A stretch of 64,000 nt of DNA from Streptomyces sp. CBMA152. Lineage in GTDB: Bacteria > Actinomycetota > Actinomycetes > Streptomycetales > Streptomycetaceae. Location of the stretch: positions 1 through 64,000 of the forward strand of contig NZ_MECJ01000030.1 of assembly GCF_014596475.1 (NCBI RefSeq), read 5' to 3'. Numbering within the stretch: the stretch's first letter is position 1; every line of letters starts with the position of its first letter. A program made the position numbers and the translations under genes. Below the pieces are notes generated by a model. The model did no database searches. It had not been told where the DNA came from and saw only the letters and a list, made by a program, of their open reading frames with translations. Shown here in pieces: positions 1 through 10,598 of this stretch.

Positions 1-897
1 GGGCCGCACCGGCCTCGCCGGGGCGGGTCGGCCCGCCGGGTGGGTGCCCGGCCGCCGCGGCCCGTTCGGCGCCGGGGGCCGGCGTCCGCCTCGTATCGCG
101 GACCTCGGCTGCGCCTCGCCGGGGCGGGTCGGCCCGCCGGGTGGGTGCCCGGCCGCCGCGGCCCGTTCGGCGCCGGGGGCCGGCGTCCGCCTCGTATCGC
201 GGACCTCGGCTGCGGCCCCGGCAATGTCACCGTGCTGCTCGCCGACCGCTGGCCCGATGCCCGGATCACCGGCTTCGACCTCTCGCCCGAGATGCTCGCC
301 CAGGCCGACAAGGACCACGCGGGCACCACGGCGGGCGGCGGCTGGCTGGACTTCCGCCCGGCCGACCTCGCGCACTGGACGCCCGAGGAGCCGTACGACC
401 TGATCGTCTCCAACGCCGCCCTGCAATGGGTCCCCAACCACCCCGAGTCCTTCGCGCCCTGGATCGACGGCCTCGCGCCCGGCGGCACCCTCGCCTTCCA
501 GGTGCCCGGCAACTTCACCGCGCCCAGCCACGCCCTGCTCGGCGAGCTCTGCGAGTCCCCGCGCTGGCGCACGCGCCTCGGCGACCACGGACGCCGCTAT
601 GTCCACATCCTCGAACCGGCCGACTATCTGCTGCGGCTCAACGACCTGGGCTGTGAGGTCGACGTCTGGGAGACCACGTACTCCCAGCTGCTGCCCGGCG
701 AGGACCCCGTTCTCGACTGGGTGAAGGGCACGGCCCTGCGCCCGGTCCTCACCGAACTCGCCGACGACCAGGAGGCGGTGGCCGCCTTCCTCGGCGAGTA
801 CCGCGACCTGCTGCGCGCGGCCTATCCACCCGGCCCGCACGGCACCGTCTTCCCGTTCCGCCGCATCTTCGCCGTCGCGCGAAGGAAGGATTCCTGA
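1..897 (+). CDS. tam: Trans-aconitate 2-methyltransferase-like SAM methyltransferase, 5' end missing
   Basis: Class I SAM-dependent methyltransferase; family members such as Tam methylate trans-aconitate in the cytoplasm. The SAM-binding motif I (IADLGCGPGNVT) begins near base 196, followed by an acidic motif II (FDLSPEML) and the motif IV-like region SNAALQWVPNHP, which is characteristic of the Tam group; the C-terminus (FPFRRIFAVARR) also fits. The frame is open to the left edge of the window, so the true start is not visible; a GTG at 40 is only a fallback. A perfect 101-bp tandem duplication at 13-214 interrupts the N-terminal coding region, and because 101 is not a multiple of three the first copy is read in a different frame, so residues before the SAM motif are unreliable. 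The stop abuts the ATG of the next gene. Family assignment is good; the substrate is inferred. Confidence 0.75.
   Translation, partial: GPHRPRRGGSARRVGARPPRPVRRRGPASASYRGPRLRLAGAGRPAGWVPGRRGPFGAGGRRPPRIADLGCGPGNVTVLLADRWPDARITGFDLSPEMLAQADKDHAGTTAGGGWLDFRPADLAHWTPEEPYDLIVSNAALQWVPNHPESFAPWIDGLAPGGTLAFQVPGNFTAPSHALLGELCESPRWRTRLGDHGRRYVHILEPADYLLRLNDLGCEVDVWETTYSQLLPGEDPVLDWVKGTALRPVLTELADDQEAVAAFLGEYRDLLRAAYPPGPHGTVFPFRRIFAVARRKDS
13..214. repeat. Perfect 101-bp tandem duplication inside the methyltransferase
   Basis: Bases 13-113 are repeated exactly at 114-214. Neither flank extends the match. The period is not a multiple of three, so the duplication shifts the reading frame of the gene around it. 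It lies at the extreme edge of the window. Confidence 0.95.
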
Positions 898-1257
898 ATG
901 CTCGCCGCTGTCGACCACGTCCAACTCGCCGCCCCCATAGGCAGCGAGGACCTGCTCCGTACGTACTACGAAGGGGTCCTCGGCATGACCGAGATCCCCA
1001 AGCCGCCGGTGCTCGCGGCCCGTGGTGGCTGCTGGTTCGCGTACGGTCCGGTCCAGCTCCACCTGGGGGTGGAGGAGGGCTTCCACCCCGCTCGCAAGGC
1101 CCACCCGGGGCTGCGGGTCACGGACATCGAGGCGTACGCGCGCCGCCTGGAGGAGCGCGGCGCCAAAGTGGTCTGGGACGCCAACCTGCCCGGGCACAAG
1201 CGGTTCTACTCCGAGGACCCGGTCGGCAACCGGCTGGAATTCCTGGAGCCGTTCTAG
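898..1257 (+). CDS. VOC (glyoxalase/bleomycin-resistance fold) family protein
   Basis: A 119-residue single-module protein of the vicinal oxygen chelate superfamily, cytoplasmic. It shows the usual pattern: an N-terminal His (VDHVQLA, His about 7), a central QLHLGVE strand, and a C-terminal acidic ligand in DPVGNRLEFLEPF. These are positions that bind the divalent metal in glyoxalase-like enzymes. The ATG directly follows the stop of the methyltransferase with no gap, so the two are almost certainly cotranscribed and translationally coupled. The sequence does not reveal whether it is a glyoxalase, an isomerase or a resistance protein. Confidence 0.85.
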   Translation: MLAAVDHVQLAAPIGSEDLLRTYYEGVLGMTEIPKPPVLAARGGCWFAYGPVQLHLGVEEGFHPARKAHPGLRVTDIEAYARRLEERGAKVVWDANLPGHKRFYSEDPVGNRLEFLEPF

Positions 1258-1268
1258 AGGGCGCATAC

Positions 1269-1306
1269 GAGTGCCCCGCCGCCGGAAACCCGGCAGCGGG
1301 GCACTC
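1269..1306. terminator. Hairpin terminator between convergent genes
   Basis: GAGTGCCCCGC pairs with GCGGGGCACTC, with additional GC pairs near the loop. It lies in the short gap between the VOC gene (plus) and the FG-GAP gene (minus), so it can end transcription in both directions. Confidence 0.8.
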
Positions 1307-1317
1307 ACGCCTGTCTC

Positions 1318-3024
1318 TTAGTACAGGTCGCGGTAGGTGTTCCAGCCGTCGCCGAGCTTCACGCGGGACTTGAAGCCGCCGTAGCCGTTGGAGACGTAAC
1401 GGAACGCCTCGCCACGGGAGTTGGTGGCCACCAGGTCGGCGCGTCCGTCGCCGTTGATGTCACCGGGGGCGGCGATGTTCTTGAACTGGTCCCAGCCGCC
1501 GCCGATGTAGACGCGCGAGGCGAACGGCGCCGACGAGTTGCCGGTGCCCGGGTACAGGTAGAGGCGGCCGTCGCGGGTGCGCGCGACGATGTCCGCGAGC
1601 CCGTCGCCGTTGATGTCACCGGCCCCGACGATCTTGTCGTACGCGTTCCAGCCGCCGCCGATCCTGATGCGCTGGGCGAACTGGTAGCCGTTGCCGTAGC
1701 CCCGGTACAGGTACAGCGTGCCGGAGCCGTCGCGGGCCAGCAGGTCGTTCTTGCCGTCGTTGTTCAGGTCGCCCGCGCCGACGAGGGTGTTGTACTGGCC
1801 CCAGCCGCCGCCCGCGTCGTTCTGGGCCGAGCCGATGTAGAGGTGGCCGGAGTCCCACTGGAGCACGTCGCCGTAGATCGAGCCGCTGAGCGAGGCCGCG
1901 AAGGCGATGTGGTCGGCGTCCGCGAAGTCGCCGGTGGGGCTGGACTGGACGCGCGGCGAGAGCTGCCCGTTGTACACGGTGTAGTAGTGGTACAGCGTGC
2001 CCCGGTTGTCCCGGCCGATGATGCCGTTCTTGCCCGGGGTGGGGTTGGCGCCCGAACCGCTGAAGGCCTGCGTCTCCTGCCAGTTCGTGCCCATCTCCTG
2101 GGGGCTGGCGAAGTTGCCCTTGCCGTCGGAGGCGTAGAAGTACAGCGTGCCGCTGTTGCTGCGGGCGACGAGGTCCGCGTAGCCGTCGCCGTTGCCGTCG
2201 TCGATGGACATCAGCTGGTTGTACGCGTCCCAGCCGCCGCCGATGCGCACGCGCGGCTTGAACGGGGCGGAGGCGTCGCCGGTGCCCGCGTAGAAGTACA
2301 GGTCGCCGCCGGGCGTACGGGCCACGACGTCGCCGAAGCCGTCGCCGTTCATGTCGTTGGCGCCGACGATCTGGTCGTAGGCCTCCCAGCCGCCGCCGAC
2401 CTTGATCCGGCTCCCGAACGGGTCGCCGTGGGCGGTGCCCGTGCCCGGGTAGAGGTACAGGTCGCCGCCGGGCGTACGGGCCAGCACGTCGCCCTTGCCG
2501 TCACCGGTGAGGTCGGCGGCCCCGACGACCTTGTTGTAGGCGTTCCAGCCGCCGCCGGACCAGGTCGGGTACGAGGCGCCGTTGTTCGAGACGTCGGCGT
2601 AGAGCGACAGGGTGCCGTCGGCGCCCAGGGTCAGCAGCTCGGGGCTGCCGTTCCCGTCCAGGTCGCCCGGCGTGATGAGGTCCTTGTAGGTGCCGAAGGA
2701 GTTGGCGAATTCGGCGTTCTCCTTCTCCTTCCAGGTCTCCAGGTACGTCTTGCTGTCCAGGCCCCGGTAGAGCAGGTCCGTCACGCCGTCCTTGTTGAGG
2801 TCCAGACGCGGCTTGGCCGGGTGGGCGGCCGCGAGGGCCGACGCCCGTACGCGGTGCTTGGGCAGCGCGGCCGACGGCTTGGCGGCGGCGGGCCTGGCGC
2901 TCTCGGTGGTGGCGTGCGGCGCCGCCGGCTTCGCGTCGGCGGTGGCGGTGCCGGAGAGCAGCATGCCGGCCGAGAGCGCGAGGGCGGTGCAGGCCGCGAG
3001 GCGGCCGGCGCGCGGAATGCGCAC
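1318..3024 (-). CDS. Secreted FG-GAP/VCBS repeat beta-propeller protein
   Basis: An exported repeat protein of 568 residues if started at the GTG at 3024. That start gives a classic Sec signal peptide: MRIPRAGR, then a hydrophobic stretch rich in Ala and Leu, then TATADA as cleavage site. An upstream in-frame ATG at 3075 would bury this signal behind 17 extra residues, so I prefer the GTG. The mature part has at least seven FG-GAP units with calcium-loop cores such as DLTGDGKGD, DMNGDGFGD, DGNGDGYAD, DLNNDGKND, DINGDGLAD and DINGDGRAD, interspersed with (R/K)(I/V)(R/K)(I/V)GGGW(D/N/E)AY strands; this is the architecture of a seven-bladed propeller that may bind calcium and extracellular ligands. 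No catalytic domain is seen. A duplicated palindromic element precedes the gene. Confidence 0.85.
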   Translation of the reverse strand: MRIPRAGRLAACTALALSAGMLLSGTATADAKPAAPHATTESARPAAAKPSAALPKHRVRASALAAAHPAKPRLDLNKDGVTDLLYRGLDSKTYLETWKEKENAEFANSFGTYKDLITPGDLDGNGSPELLTLGADGTLSLYADVSNNGASYPTWSGGGWNAYNKVVGAADLTGDGKGDVLARTPGGDLYLYPGTGTAHGDPFGSRIKVGGGWEAYDQIVGANDMNGDGFGDVVARTPGGDLYFYAGTGDASAPFKPRVRIGGGWDAYNQLMSIDDGNGDGYADLVARSNSGTLYFYASDGKGNFASPQEMGTNWQETQAFSGSGANPTPGKNGIIGRDNRGTLYHYYTVYNGQLSPRVQSSPTGDFADADHIAFAASLSGSIYGDVLQWDSGHLYIGSAQNDAGGGWGQYNTLVGAGDLNNDGKNDLLARDGSGTLYLYRGYGNGYQFAQRIRIGGGWNAYDKIVGAGDINGDGLADIVARTRDGRLYLYPGTGNSSAPFASRVYIGGGWDQFKNIAAPGDINGDGRADLVATNSRGEAFRYVSNGYGGFKSRVKLGDGWNTYRDLY

Positions 3025-3034
3025 AGAAGACAAA

Positions 3035-3057
3035 ATTCCCCCCAGGGAATGTGCGTG
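3035..3057 (-). promoter_or_regulatory. Leader element copy 1 (ATTCCC/GGGAAT palindrome)
   Basis: A 23-nt element containing an ATTCCC...GGGAAT inverted repeat followed by GTGCGTG (plus-strand reading). A second copy, identical except for one base, lies 138 bp further upstream at 3173. On the minus strand the G-rich part sits just upstream of the GTG start at 3024, so this copy may include the ribosome-binding region. Confidence 0.5.
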
Positions 3058-3172
3058 GAACCGGGTCGAATTCATCGCGGCGCGGACGAAGAGCGGCGCA
3101 CGCGGAACATTCCTCGCGGGGCATCCGCGGCGCAGTTCTGCGCACACGTTGCCGCTCGCGTGGAAATGGCGA

Positions 3173-3195
3173 ATTCCCCCCCGGGAATGTGCGTG
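3173..3195 (-). promoter_or_regulatory. Leader element copy 2 (ATTCCC/GGGAAT palindrome)
   Basis: Matches the element at 3035-3057 at 22 of 23 positions. It is upstream of the FG-GAP gene and 103 bp beyond the end of the TetR gene. No recognised operator family fits; a regulator site or duplicated leader is possible. Confidence 0.45.
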
Positions 3196-3297
3196 AAGCT
3201 TACAGCTGTTGCGGCTGTGGTTGAAGGGGAAAATGGGCCATGGAGGAAACCCCCGGTGGCCGCCCAGGAAACTCCCGGGCTCCCGGCTCCCGCCGCC

Positions 3298-3999
3298 TCA
3301 GTTCTTGCGGTGCCCTATCAGGCGCGGCTTCTGCTCCAGGCCGTCCAGGCCGTGCCACGCCAGGTTCACCAGATGGGCGGCGACCTCCGCCTTCTTGGGC
3401 TTGCGCACGTCCAGCCACCACTGACCGGTGAGCGCGACCATGCCGACCAGGGCCTGCGCGTACAGCGGGGCGAGCTTCGGGTCGAAGCCGCGCGCCTTGA
3501 ACTCCAGGCCGAGGATGTCCTCGACCTGGGTGGCGATGTCGGAGATCAGCGACGCGAAGGTGCCGGTGGACTGCGCCACGGGGGAGTCGCGCACCAGGAT
3601 CCGGAAGCCGTCGGTGTACTTCTCGATGTAGTCGAGCAGGGCGAACGCGGCCTGTTCCAGGAGCTCGCGCGGATGACCGGCGGTCAGGGCGCCCGTCACC
3701 CCGTCCAGGAGCGAGCGCATCTCGCGGTCGACCACCACCGCGTACAGGCCCTCCTTGCCGCCGAAGTGCTCGTACACCACGGGCTTGGAGACGCCGGCCT
3801 TCGCGGCGATCTCCTCGACCGAGGTGCCCTCGAAGCCCTTCTCGGCGAAGAGCGTGCGACCGATGTCCAGCAGCTGCTCCCGGCGCTCCGCGCCCGTCAT
3901 CCGGGTGCGGCGGGCCCGCCGGGGTCTGTCGGGGCCCGTCGGACCGTTGGTGCTGGTCGCGCGGGTGGTGCTGGAGTCGGTCGCCACGTCCTCCATCAT
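3298..3999 (-). CDS. TetR-family transcriptional regulator coupled to the desaturase
   Basis: A 233-residue TetR regulator. The N-terminal helix-turn-helix lies at about residues 38-85 (RREQLLDIGRTLFAEKGFEG, then SVEEIAAKAGVSKPVVYEHF), preceded by a basic Arg-rich tail; the C-terminal helical ligand domain follows. Its ATG overlaps the desaturase stop in an ATGA tetranucleotide, so the two are translationally coupled. The likely role is feedback control of unsaturated fatty acid synthesis in response to acyl-CoA composition, as for other desaturase-linked TetR proteins; the ligand is inferred, not visible. Confidence 0.88.
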   Translation of the reverse strand: MMEDVATDSSTTRATSTNGPTGPDRPRRARRTRMTGAERREQLLDIGRTLFAEKGFEGTSVEEIAAKAGVSKPVVYEHFGGKEGLYAVVVDREMRSLLDGVTGALTAGHPRELLEQAAFALLDYIEKYTDGFRILVRDSPVAQSTGTFASLISDIATQVEDILGLEFKARGFDPKLAPLYAQALVGMVALTGQWWLDVRKPKKAEVAAHLVNLAWHGLDGLEQKPRLIGHRKN

Positions 4000-5024
4000 G
4001 CCGCCTCTGCGGCCTTCTCCTTACGAGAGCTCTCCTCGTGGGCCTTCTCCGTGCGCCGCGAGGGGGCGCCGGGCTCGCTGCGCTTGGACTCCAGGCGGGC
4101 CTCGGTGGGCCAGCGCACGTCGTACGCCCAGCCCAGCTGCTCGCACCAGCGGATGATGCGGGCGCTGGAGTCGATCTGGCCGCGCATCACGCCGTGGCGG
4201 GCCGAGGTCGGGTCGGCGTGGTGCAGGTTGTGCCAGGACTCGCCGCACGAGAGGACCGCCAGCCACCACACGTTCCCGGAGCGGTCACGGGATTTGAAGG
4301 GGCGCTTGCCGACCGCGTGGCAGATGGAGTTGATCGACCAGGTGACGTGGTGCAGCAGCGCGACGCGGACCATCGAGCCCCAGAAGAACGCGGTGAACGC
4401 GCCCCACCACGACATCGTCACCAGACCGCCCACGATCGGCGGAATGGCGAGGGAGAGGATCGTGTAGTAGACGAAGTCGCGCGAGATCCGGCGGATCGCC
4501 GGGTCCTTGATCAGGTCGGGCGCGTACTTCTCCTGCGAGGTCTGCTCCTCGTCGAACATCCACGCGATGTGGGCCCACCACAGGCCCTTCATCAGCGCGG
4601 GCAGCGTCTCGCCGAACCGCCACGGAGAGTGAGGGTCGCCCTCGGCGTCGGAGAACTTGTGGTGCTTGCGGTGGTCGGCCACCCAGCGCACCAGCGGGCC
4701 CTCGACGGCCATCGACCCGGCGACGGCCAGCGCGATGCGCAGCGGGCGCTTCGCCTTGAACGAGCCATGGGTGAAGTAGCGGTGGAAGCCGATGGTGATG
4801 CCGTGGCAGCCCAGGTAGTACATGAACACCATCAGGCCCAGGTCCAGCCAGCTCACGCCCCAGCCCCAGGCCAGCGGCACGGCCGCGAGCAACGCCACGA
4901 ACGGCACGACGATGAAGAACAGGAGGGCGATCTGCTCGACGGACCGTTTGCTCTCGCCCCCGCGGGTCGCGGGGGAGTCCGGCGGCTCGGTGGCCGGGTC
5001 GATCAGGTCGGGGCTGGTGGTCAT
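3996..5024 (-). CDS. Acyl-CoA delta-9 fatty acid desaturase (membrane di-iron)
   Basis: A 342-residue integral membrane desaturase that introduces a cis double bond into acyl chains using O2 and electrons from a reductase. Three histidine boxes are present: HRYFTH, HRKHH (in DHRKHHKFSD) and HNLHH (in GESWHNLHHADPTSARHG), the last flanked by conserved residues of the acyl-CoA desaturase family. Hydrophobic segments at about residues 30-75 and 185-225 provide the membrane part. The C-terminal tail is charged and low in complexity. The ATG at 5024 has GGGGGGAC upstream. First gene of a two-gene operon with the TetR regulator, divergent from ppc. Confidence 0.93.
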   Translation of the reverse strand: MTTSPDLIDPATEPPDSPATRGGESKRSVEQIALLFFIVVPFVALLAAVPLAWGWGVSWLDLGLMVFMYYLGCHGITIGFHRYFTHGSFKAKRPLRIALAVAGSMAVEGPLVRWVADHRKHHKFSDAEGDPHSPWRFGETLPALMKGLWWAHIAWMFDEEQTSQEKYAPDLIKDPAIRRISRDFVYYTILSLAIPPIVGGLVTMSWWGAFTAFFWGSMVRVALLHHVTWSINSICHAVGKRPFKSRDRSGNVWWLAVLSCGESWHNLHHADPTSARHGVMRGQIDSSARIIRWCEQLGWAYDVRWPTEARLESKRSEPGAPSRRTEKAHEESSRKEKAAEAA

Positions 5025-5078
5025 GGGGCGTCCCCCCGGGGGGTTAAGTGAAGAAGACGAGACGCCTGGCTACGGATG

Positions 5079-5101
5079 CGTAACCTACGGCGACGTAAGT
5101 A
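5079..5101. promoter_or_regulatory. Imperfect inverted repeat between desaturase and ppc
   Basis: The stretch around TAACCTACG-GCGA-CGTAAGTA reads as an imperfect inverted repeat in the divergent promoter region. It is a reasonable place for the operator of the TetR protein encoded downstream of the desaturase, but the match is not strong. Confidence 0.3.
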
Positions 5102-5243
5102 TGGCAGTGACCCGGCCCCGTACAAGAGGGCAGTGGACTGCGCCGCGCGGAGGGACACCTATCCTGGGTGTCGTCGGACAGCGCGGTCCGCAAGCCTCCA
5201 GTACCCCTCCAGACGTGCTCAAACACTGCAAGGAGCCGCACCT

Positions 5244-7973
<2,730 letters not shown>

Positions 7974-7992
7974 CCGCCGCGCGGACATGGCG

Positions 7993-8024
7993 AAGCCCCG
8001 GTGGCCGATCGGCCGCCGGGGCTT
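7993..8024. terminator. ppc/pth convergent terminator
   Basis: AAGCCCCGG pairs with CCGGGGCTT around a second self-complementary core (TGGCCGATCGGCCG). It lies between the ppc stop and the end of pth, which converge here. Confidence 0.85.
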
Positions 8025-8041
8025 TCCCGTACGTACGCGCG

Positions 8042-8635
8042 CTAGGAGTTGTACGTCGACTGCGCCCGCTCAAGGCCCTCGATGACCAGGGCCTCCACGG
8101 CGTCGGCCGCGCGGTCCACGAAGTAGTCGAGTTCCTTGCGTTCGGTCGACGAGAAGTCCTTGAGGACGAAGTCGGCGACCTGCATGCGGCCGGGCGGGCG
8201 GCCGATGCCGAAGCGGACGCGGTGGTAGTCGGGGCCGAACGACTTGGTCATCGACTTGAGGCCGTTGTGGCCGTTGTCGCCGCCGCCGAGCTTCAGGCGG
8301 AGCACGCCGTAGTCGATGTCGAGTTCGTCGTGGACGGCGACGATGTTCTCGACCGGCACCTTGTAGAAGTCGCGCAGCGCGGTGACGGGGCCGCCCGACA
8401 GGTTCATGTACGAGAGCGGCTTGGCCAGGATCACCCGGCGGTTGAGCGGGCCGGCCGGGCCGATGCGGCCCTCGACGACCTGCGCGCGGGCCTTGTGCGC
8501 CTTGAACTTGCCGCCGATGCGGGAGGCGAGGAGGTCGGCCACCATGAAGCCGACGTTGTGCCGGTTGCCCACGTACTCGGGGCCGGGGTTGCCGAGCCCC
8601 ACGACCAGCCAGGGGGCGTTCGCTTCCGTGGTCAT
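8042..8635 (-). CDS. pth: Peptidyl-tRNA hydrolase
   Basis: Hydrolyses the ester bond of peptidyl-tRNA released from stalled ribosomes. 197 residues, standard length. Family motifs: WLVVGLGNPGPEYVGNRHN near residues 10-29 (with the catalytic His and substrate Asn), KPLSYMNLSGG, VHDELDIDYG (catalytic Asp) and GGGDNGHNGLKS. The ATG at 8635 gives the standard N-terminus; the frame extends upstream into the rplY terminator region without homology. It follows rplY on the same strand after a strong terminator, so it probably has its own promoter or depends on read-through. Confidence 0.96.
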   Translation of the reverse strand: MTTEANAPWLVVGLGNPGPEYVGNRHNVGFMVADLLASRIGGKFKAHKARAQVVEGRIGPAGPLNRRVILAKPLSYMNLSGGPVTALRDFYKVPVENIVAVHDELDIDYGVLRLKLGGGDNGHNGLKSMTKSFGPDYHRVRFGIGRPPGRMQVADFVLKDFSSTERKELDYFVDRAADAVEALVIEGLERAQSTYNS

Positions 8636-8671
8636 CTGTGCTGCGTCTCTCCTCGCGTGACGACAAGAAAA

Positions 8672-8706
8672 ACGGGGTGGCGGGCCGCAGTGGCCCGCCA
8701 CCCCGT
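8672..8706 (-). terminator. Intrinsic terminator of rplY
   Basis: On the minus strand ACGGGGTGGCGGGCC pairs with GGCCCGCCACCCCGT and is followed by a run of T residues (AAAAA at 8668-8672 on the plus strand), a complete rho-independent terminator. It sits between rplY and pth. Confidence 0.9.
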
Positions 8707-8723
8707 CAGGCAGAGCGTACGGC

Positions 8724-9311
8724 TCAGGCCTCGGCGGACGCGTCGCCCTCGGCCTCGGCAGCCGGCTCCTCGGCCTGGGCGGCCAGGATCTGGATGACGA
8801 CGGCCTCGGGGTCGGTGACCAGCGTGGTGCCCTTGGGCAGCGCGATGTCCTTGGCGTGGATGGAGGCGCCGGCCTCCAGGCCCTCGATGGAGACGGAGAC
8901 GGAGGTCGGGATGTGGGTGGCCTCGGCCTCGACGGAGAGCGTGTTCAGCACGTTCTCGACGAGGAAGCTGCCCGGGGCGAGGTCGCCCTCGGTCTCGACG
9001 GCGACCTCGACCGTGACCTTCTCGCCGCGGCGGACGAGCAGCAGGTCGACGTGGACCAGGTAGCCCTTGATGGCGTCGCGCTGGACGGCCTTCGGGATCG
9101 CCAGCTCGTTCTTGCCGTCGATGTCCAGGGAAAGCAGGACGTTGGCGGTACGCAGGGCGAGCTGCAGCTCGTGGCCCGGCAGCGTGATGTGGACCGGCTC
9201 GGTGCCGTGACCGTAGACGACGGCCGGAACCTTGTTCTCACGGCGGATGCTGCGGGCGGCGCCCTTGCCGAAGCTGTTACGGACCTCAGCGGCGAGCTTG
9301 ACCTCGGACAT
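8724..9311 (-). CDS. rplY: 50S ribosomal protein L25 / general stress protein Ctc
   Basis: 5S-rRNA-binding ribosomal protein of the long Ctc (TL5) type, 195 residues. The N-terminal L25 domain carries RNSFGKGAARSIRRENKVPAVVYG; the C-terminal beta-barrel domain (about residues 95-180) has DLLLVRRGEKVTVEV and the acidic Ala/Glu-rich tail usual in actinobacteria. The ATG at 9311 is chosen over a GTG six bases earlier because GAGGAG is correctly spaced for the ATG and directly abuts the GTG. Downstream of prs on the same strand; a weak terminator separates them. Confidence 0.95.
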   Translation of the reverse strand: MSEVKLAAEVRNSFGKGAARSIRRENKVPAVVYGHGTEPVHITLPGHELQLALRTANVLLSLDIDGKNELAIPKAVQRDAIKGYLVHVDLLLVRRGEKVTVEVAVETEGDLAPGSFLVENVLNTLSVEAEATHIPTSVSVSIEGLEAGASIHAKDIALPKGTTLVTDPEAVVIQILAAQAEEPAAEAEGDASAEA

Positions 9312-9411
9312 GTGCACTCCTCGTATAACCAGATGGATAGCTGTGGCTGGTTACCCGGCCACGACTGGCCTGCTACGAAGAGCGCGTCGATAACGGACCG
9401 CCGTACCGATA

Positions 9412-9431
9412 CAGGTACGGCCTCCCTCGCC
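9412..9431. other. Small hairpin in the rplY leader
   Basis: CCGTACC and GGTACGG form a seven-base-pair stem around GATACA, about 100 bases upstream of rplY. It could be part of the promoter-proximal leader. No T tract follows on either strand. Confidence 0.35.
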
Positions 9432-9475
9432 GAGCAACTCGATGAGTCTACCCGGCCGGGAGGCCGCACCCAAAA

Positions 9476-9500
9476 GGATCTTCTGGACCCCGGAGGATCC
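9476..9500 (-). terminator. Terminator after prs
   Basis: On the minus strand GGATCCTCCGG pairs imperfectly (two mismatches) with CCAGAAGATCC and is followed by TTTT. It lies seven bases after the prs stop. Confidence 0.6.
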
Positions 9501-9506
9501 CGGTGC

Positions 9507-10481
9507 CTACTGCTCCTCGAAGAGGCTCGTGACCGAGCCGTCCTCGAAGACCTCGCGGATCGCGCGGGCGATCGACGGGGCGATCGACAGGACCGTGATC
9601 TTGTCGAGCTCCAGGTCGGACGGGTCCGGGAGGGTGTTCGTGAACACGAACTCGCTCACCTTGGAGTTCTTCAGGCGGTCGGCGGCCGGGCCCGACAGGA
9701 TGCCGTGCGTGGCCGTCACGATGACGTCCTCGGCGCCGTGCGCGAACAGCGCGTCGGCGGCGGCGCAGATGGTGCCACCGGTGTCGATCATGTCGTCGAC
9801 GAGCACGCAGACGCGGCCCTTGACGTCACCGACGACCTCGTGGACGGTCACCGTGTTGGCGACGTCCTTGTCGCGGCGCTTGTGGACGATCGCCAGCGGC
9901 GCGTCCAGGCGGTCGCACCAGCGGTCGGCGACGCGCACGCGGCCGGCGTCCGGGGAGACGATCGTCAGCTTGGAGCGGTCGACCTTGGCGCCCACGTAGT
10001 CCGCGAGGACCGGCAGGGCGGTGAGGTGGTCGACCGGGCCGTCGAAGAAGCCCTGGATCTGGTCGGTGTGCAGGTCGACCGTGAGGATGCGGTCGGCGCC
10101 GGCGGTCTTCAGGAGGTCGGCGATCAGACGGGCCGAGATCGGCTCGCGGCCCTTGTGCTTCTTGTCCTGGCGGGCGTACCCGTAGGACGGCACGATCACC
10201 GTGATGGAGCGGGCCGACGCGCGCTTCAGCGCGTCGATCATGATCAGCTGCTCCATGATCCACTTGTTGATCGGAGCCGTGTGGCTCTGGATCAGGAAGC
10301 AGTCGGCGCCGCGCGCCGACTCCTGGAAGCGGACGTAGATCTCACCGTTGGCGAAGTCGAAGGCCTTCGTCGGCACGAGGCCGACACCCAGCTGGTGCGC
10401 GACCTCCTCGGCCAGCTCGGGGTGGGCGCGGCCGGAGAAGAGCATCAGCTTCTTCTCGCCGGTCGTCTTGATCCCGGTCAC
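9507..10481 (-). CDS. prs: Ribose-phosphate pyrophosphokinase (PRPP synthetase)
   Basis: Makes 5-phosphoribosyl-1-pyrophosphate from ribose-5-phosphate and ATP for nucleotide, His and Trp synthesis; cytoplasmic. 324 residues, class I. Visible motifs are the ATP-binding loop region (PSYGYARQDKKHKGREPISA), the metal/PRPP motif VDLHTDQIQGFF at about 142, SPDAGRVRVADRW, and the C-terminal PRPP-binding loop VLVDDMIDTGGTIC. The GTG at 10481 is preceded by GAGGAG. Located 117 bp after glmU on the same strand; both enzymes feed precursor pools (PRPP and UDP-GlcNAc). Confidence 0.97.
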   Translation of the reverse strand: MTGIKTTGEKKLMLFSGRAHPELAEEVAHQLGVGLVPTKAFDFANGEIYVRFQESARGADCFLIQSHTAPINKWIMEQLIMIDALKRASARSITVIVPSYGYARQDKKHKGREPISARLIADLLKTAGADRILTVDLHTDQIQGFFDGPVDHLTALPVLADYVGAKVDRSKLTIVSPDAGRVRVADRWCDRLDAPLAIVHKRRDKDVANTVTVHEVVGDVKGRVCVLVDDMIDTGGTICAAADALFAHGAEDVIVTATHGILSGPAADRLKNSKVSEFVFTNTLPDPSDLELDKITVLSIAPSIARAIREVFEDGSVTSLFEEQ

Positions 10482-10598
10482 AGCACTGTCTCCTCAGAGG
10501 TGTCATCTGCTGCTGAGCCCGCGCGGTCCCTTGGCGACGAGCCAGCCGAATCGTGTGCGTCTATCACGGTACGCCGTGCCAGGCGTAGGTGTTTCCGG

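Noticed and set aside
1843..4467. Long plus-strand open frame of about 874 codons
   Set aside because: It runs antisense across the FG-GAP, TetR and desaturase genes. The composition (Val/Arg/Gly-rich, no family motifs) is that of a high-GC shadow frame.
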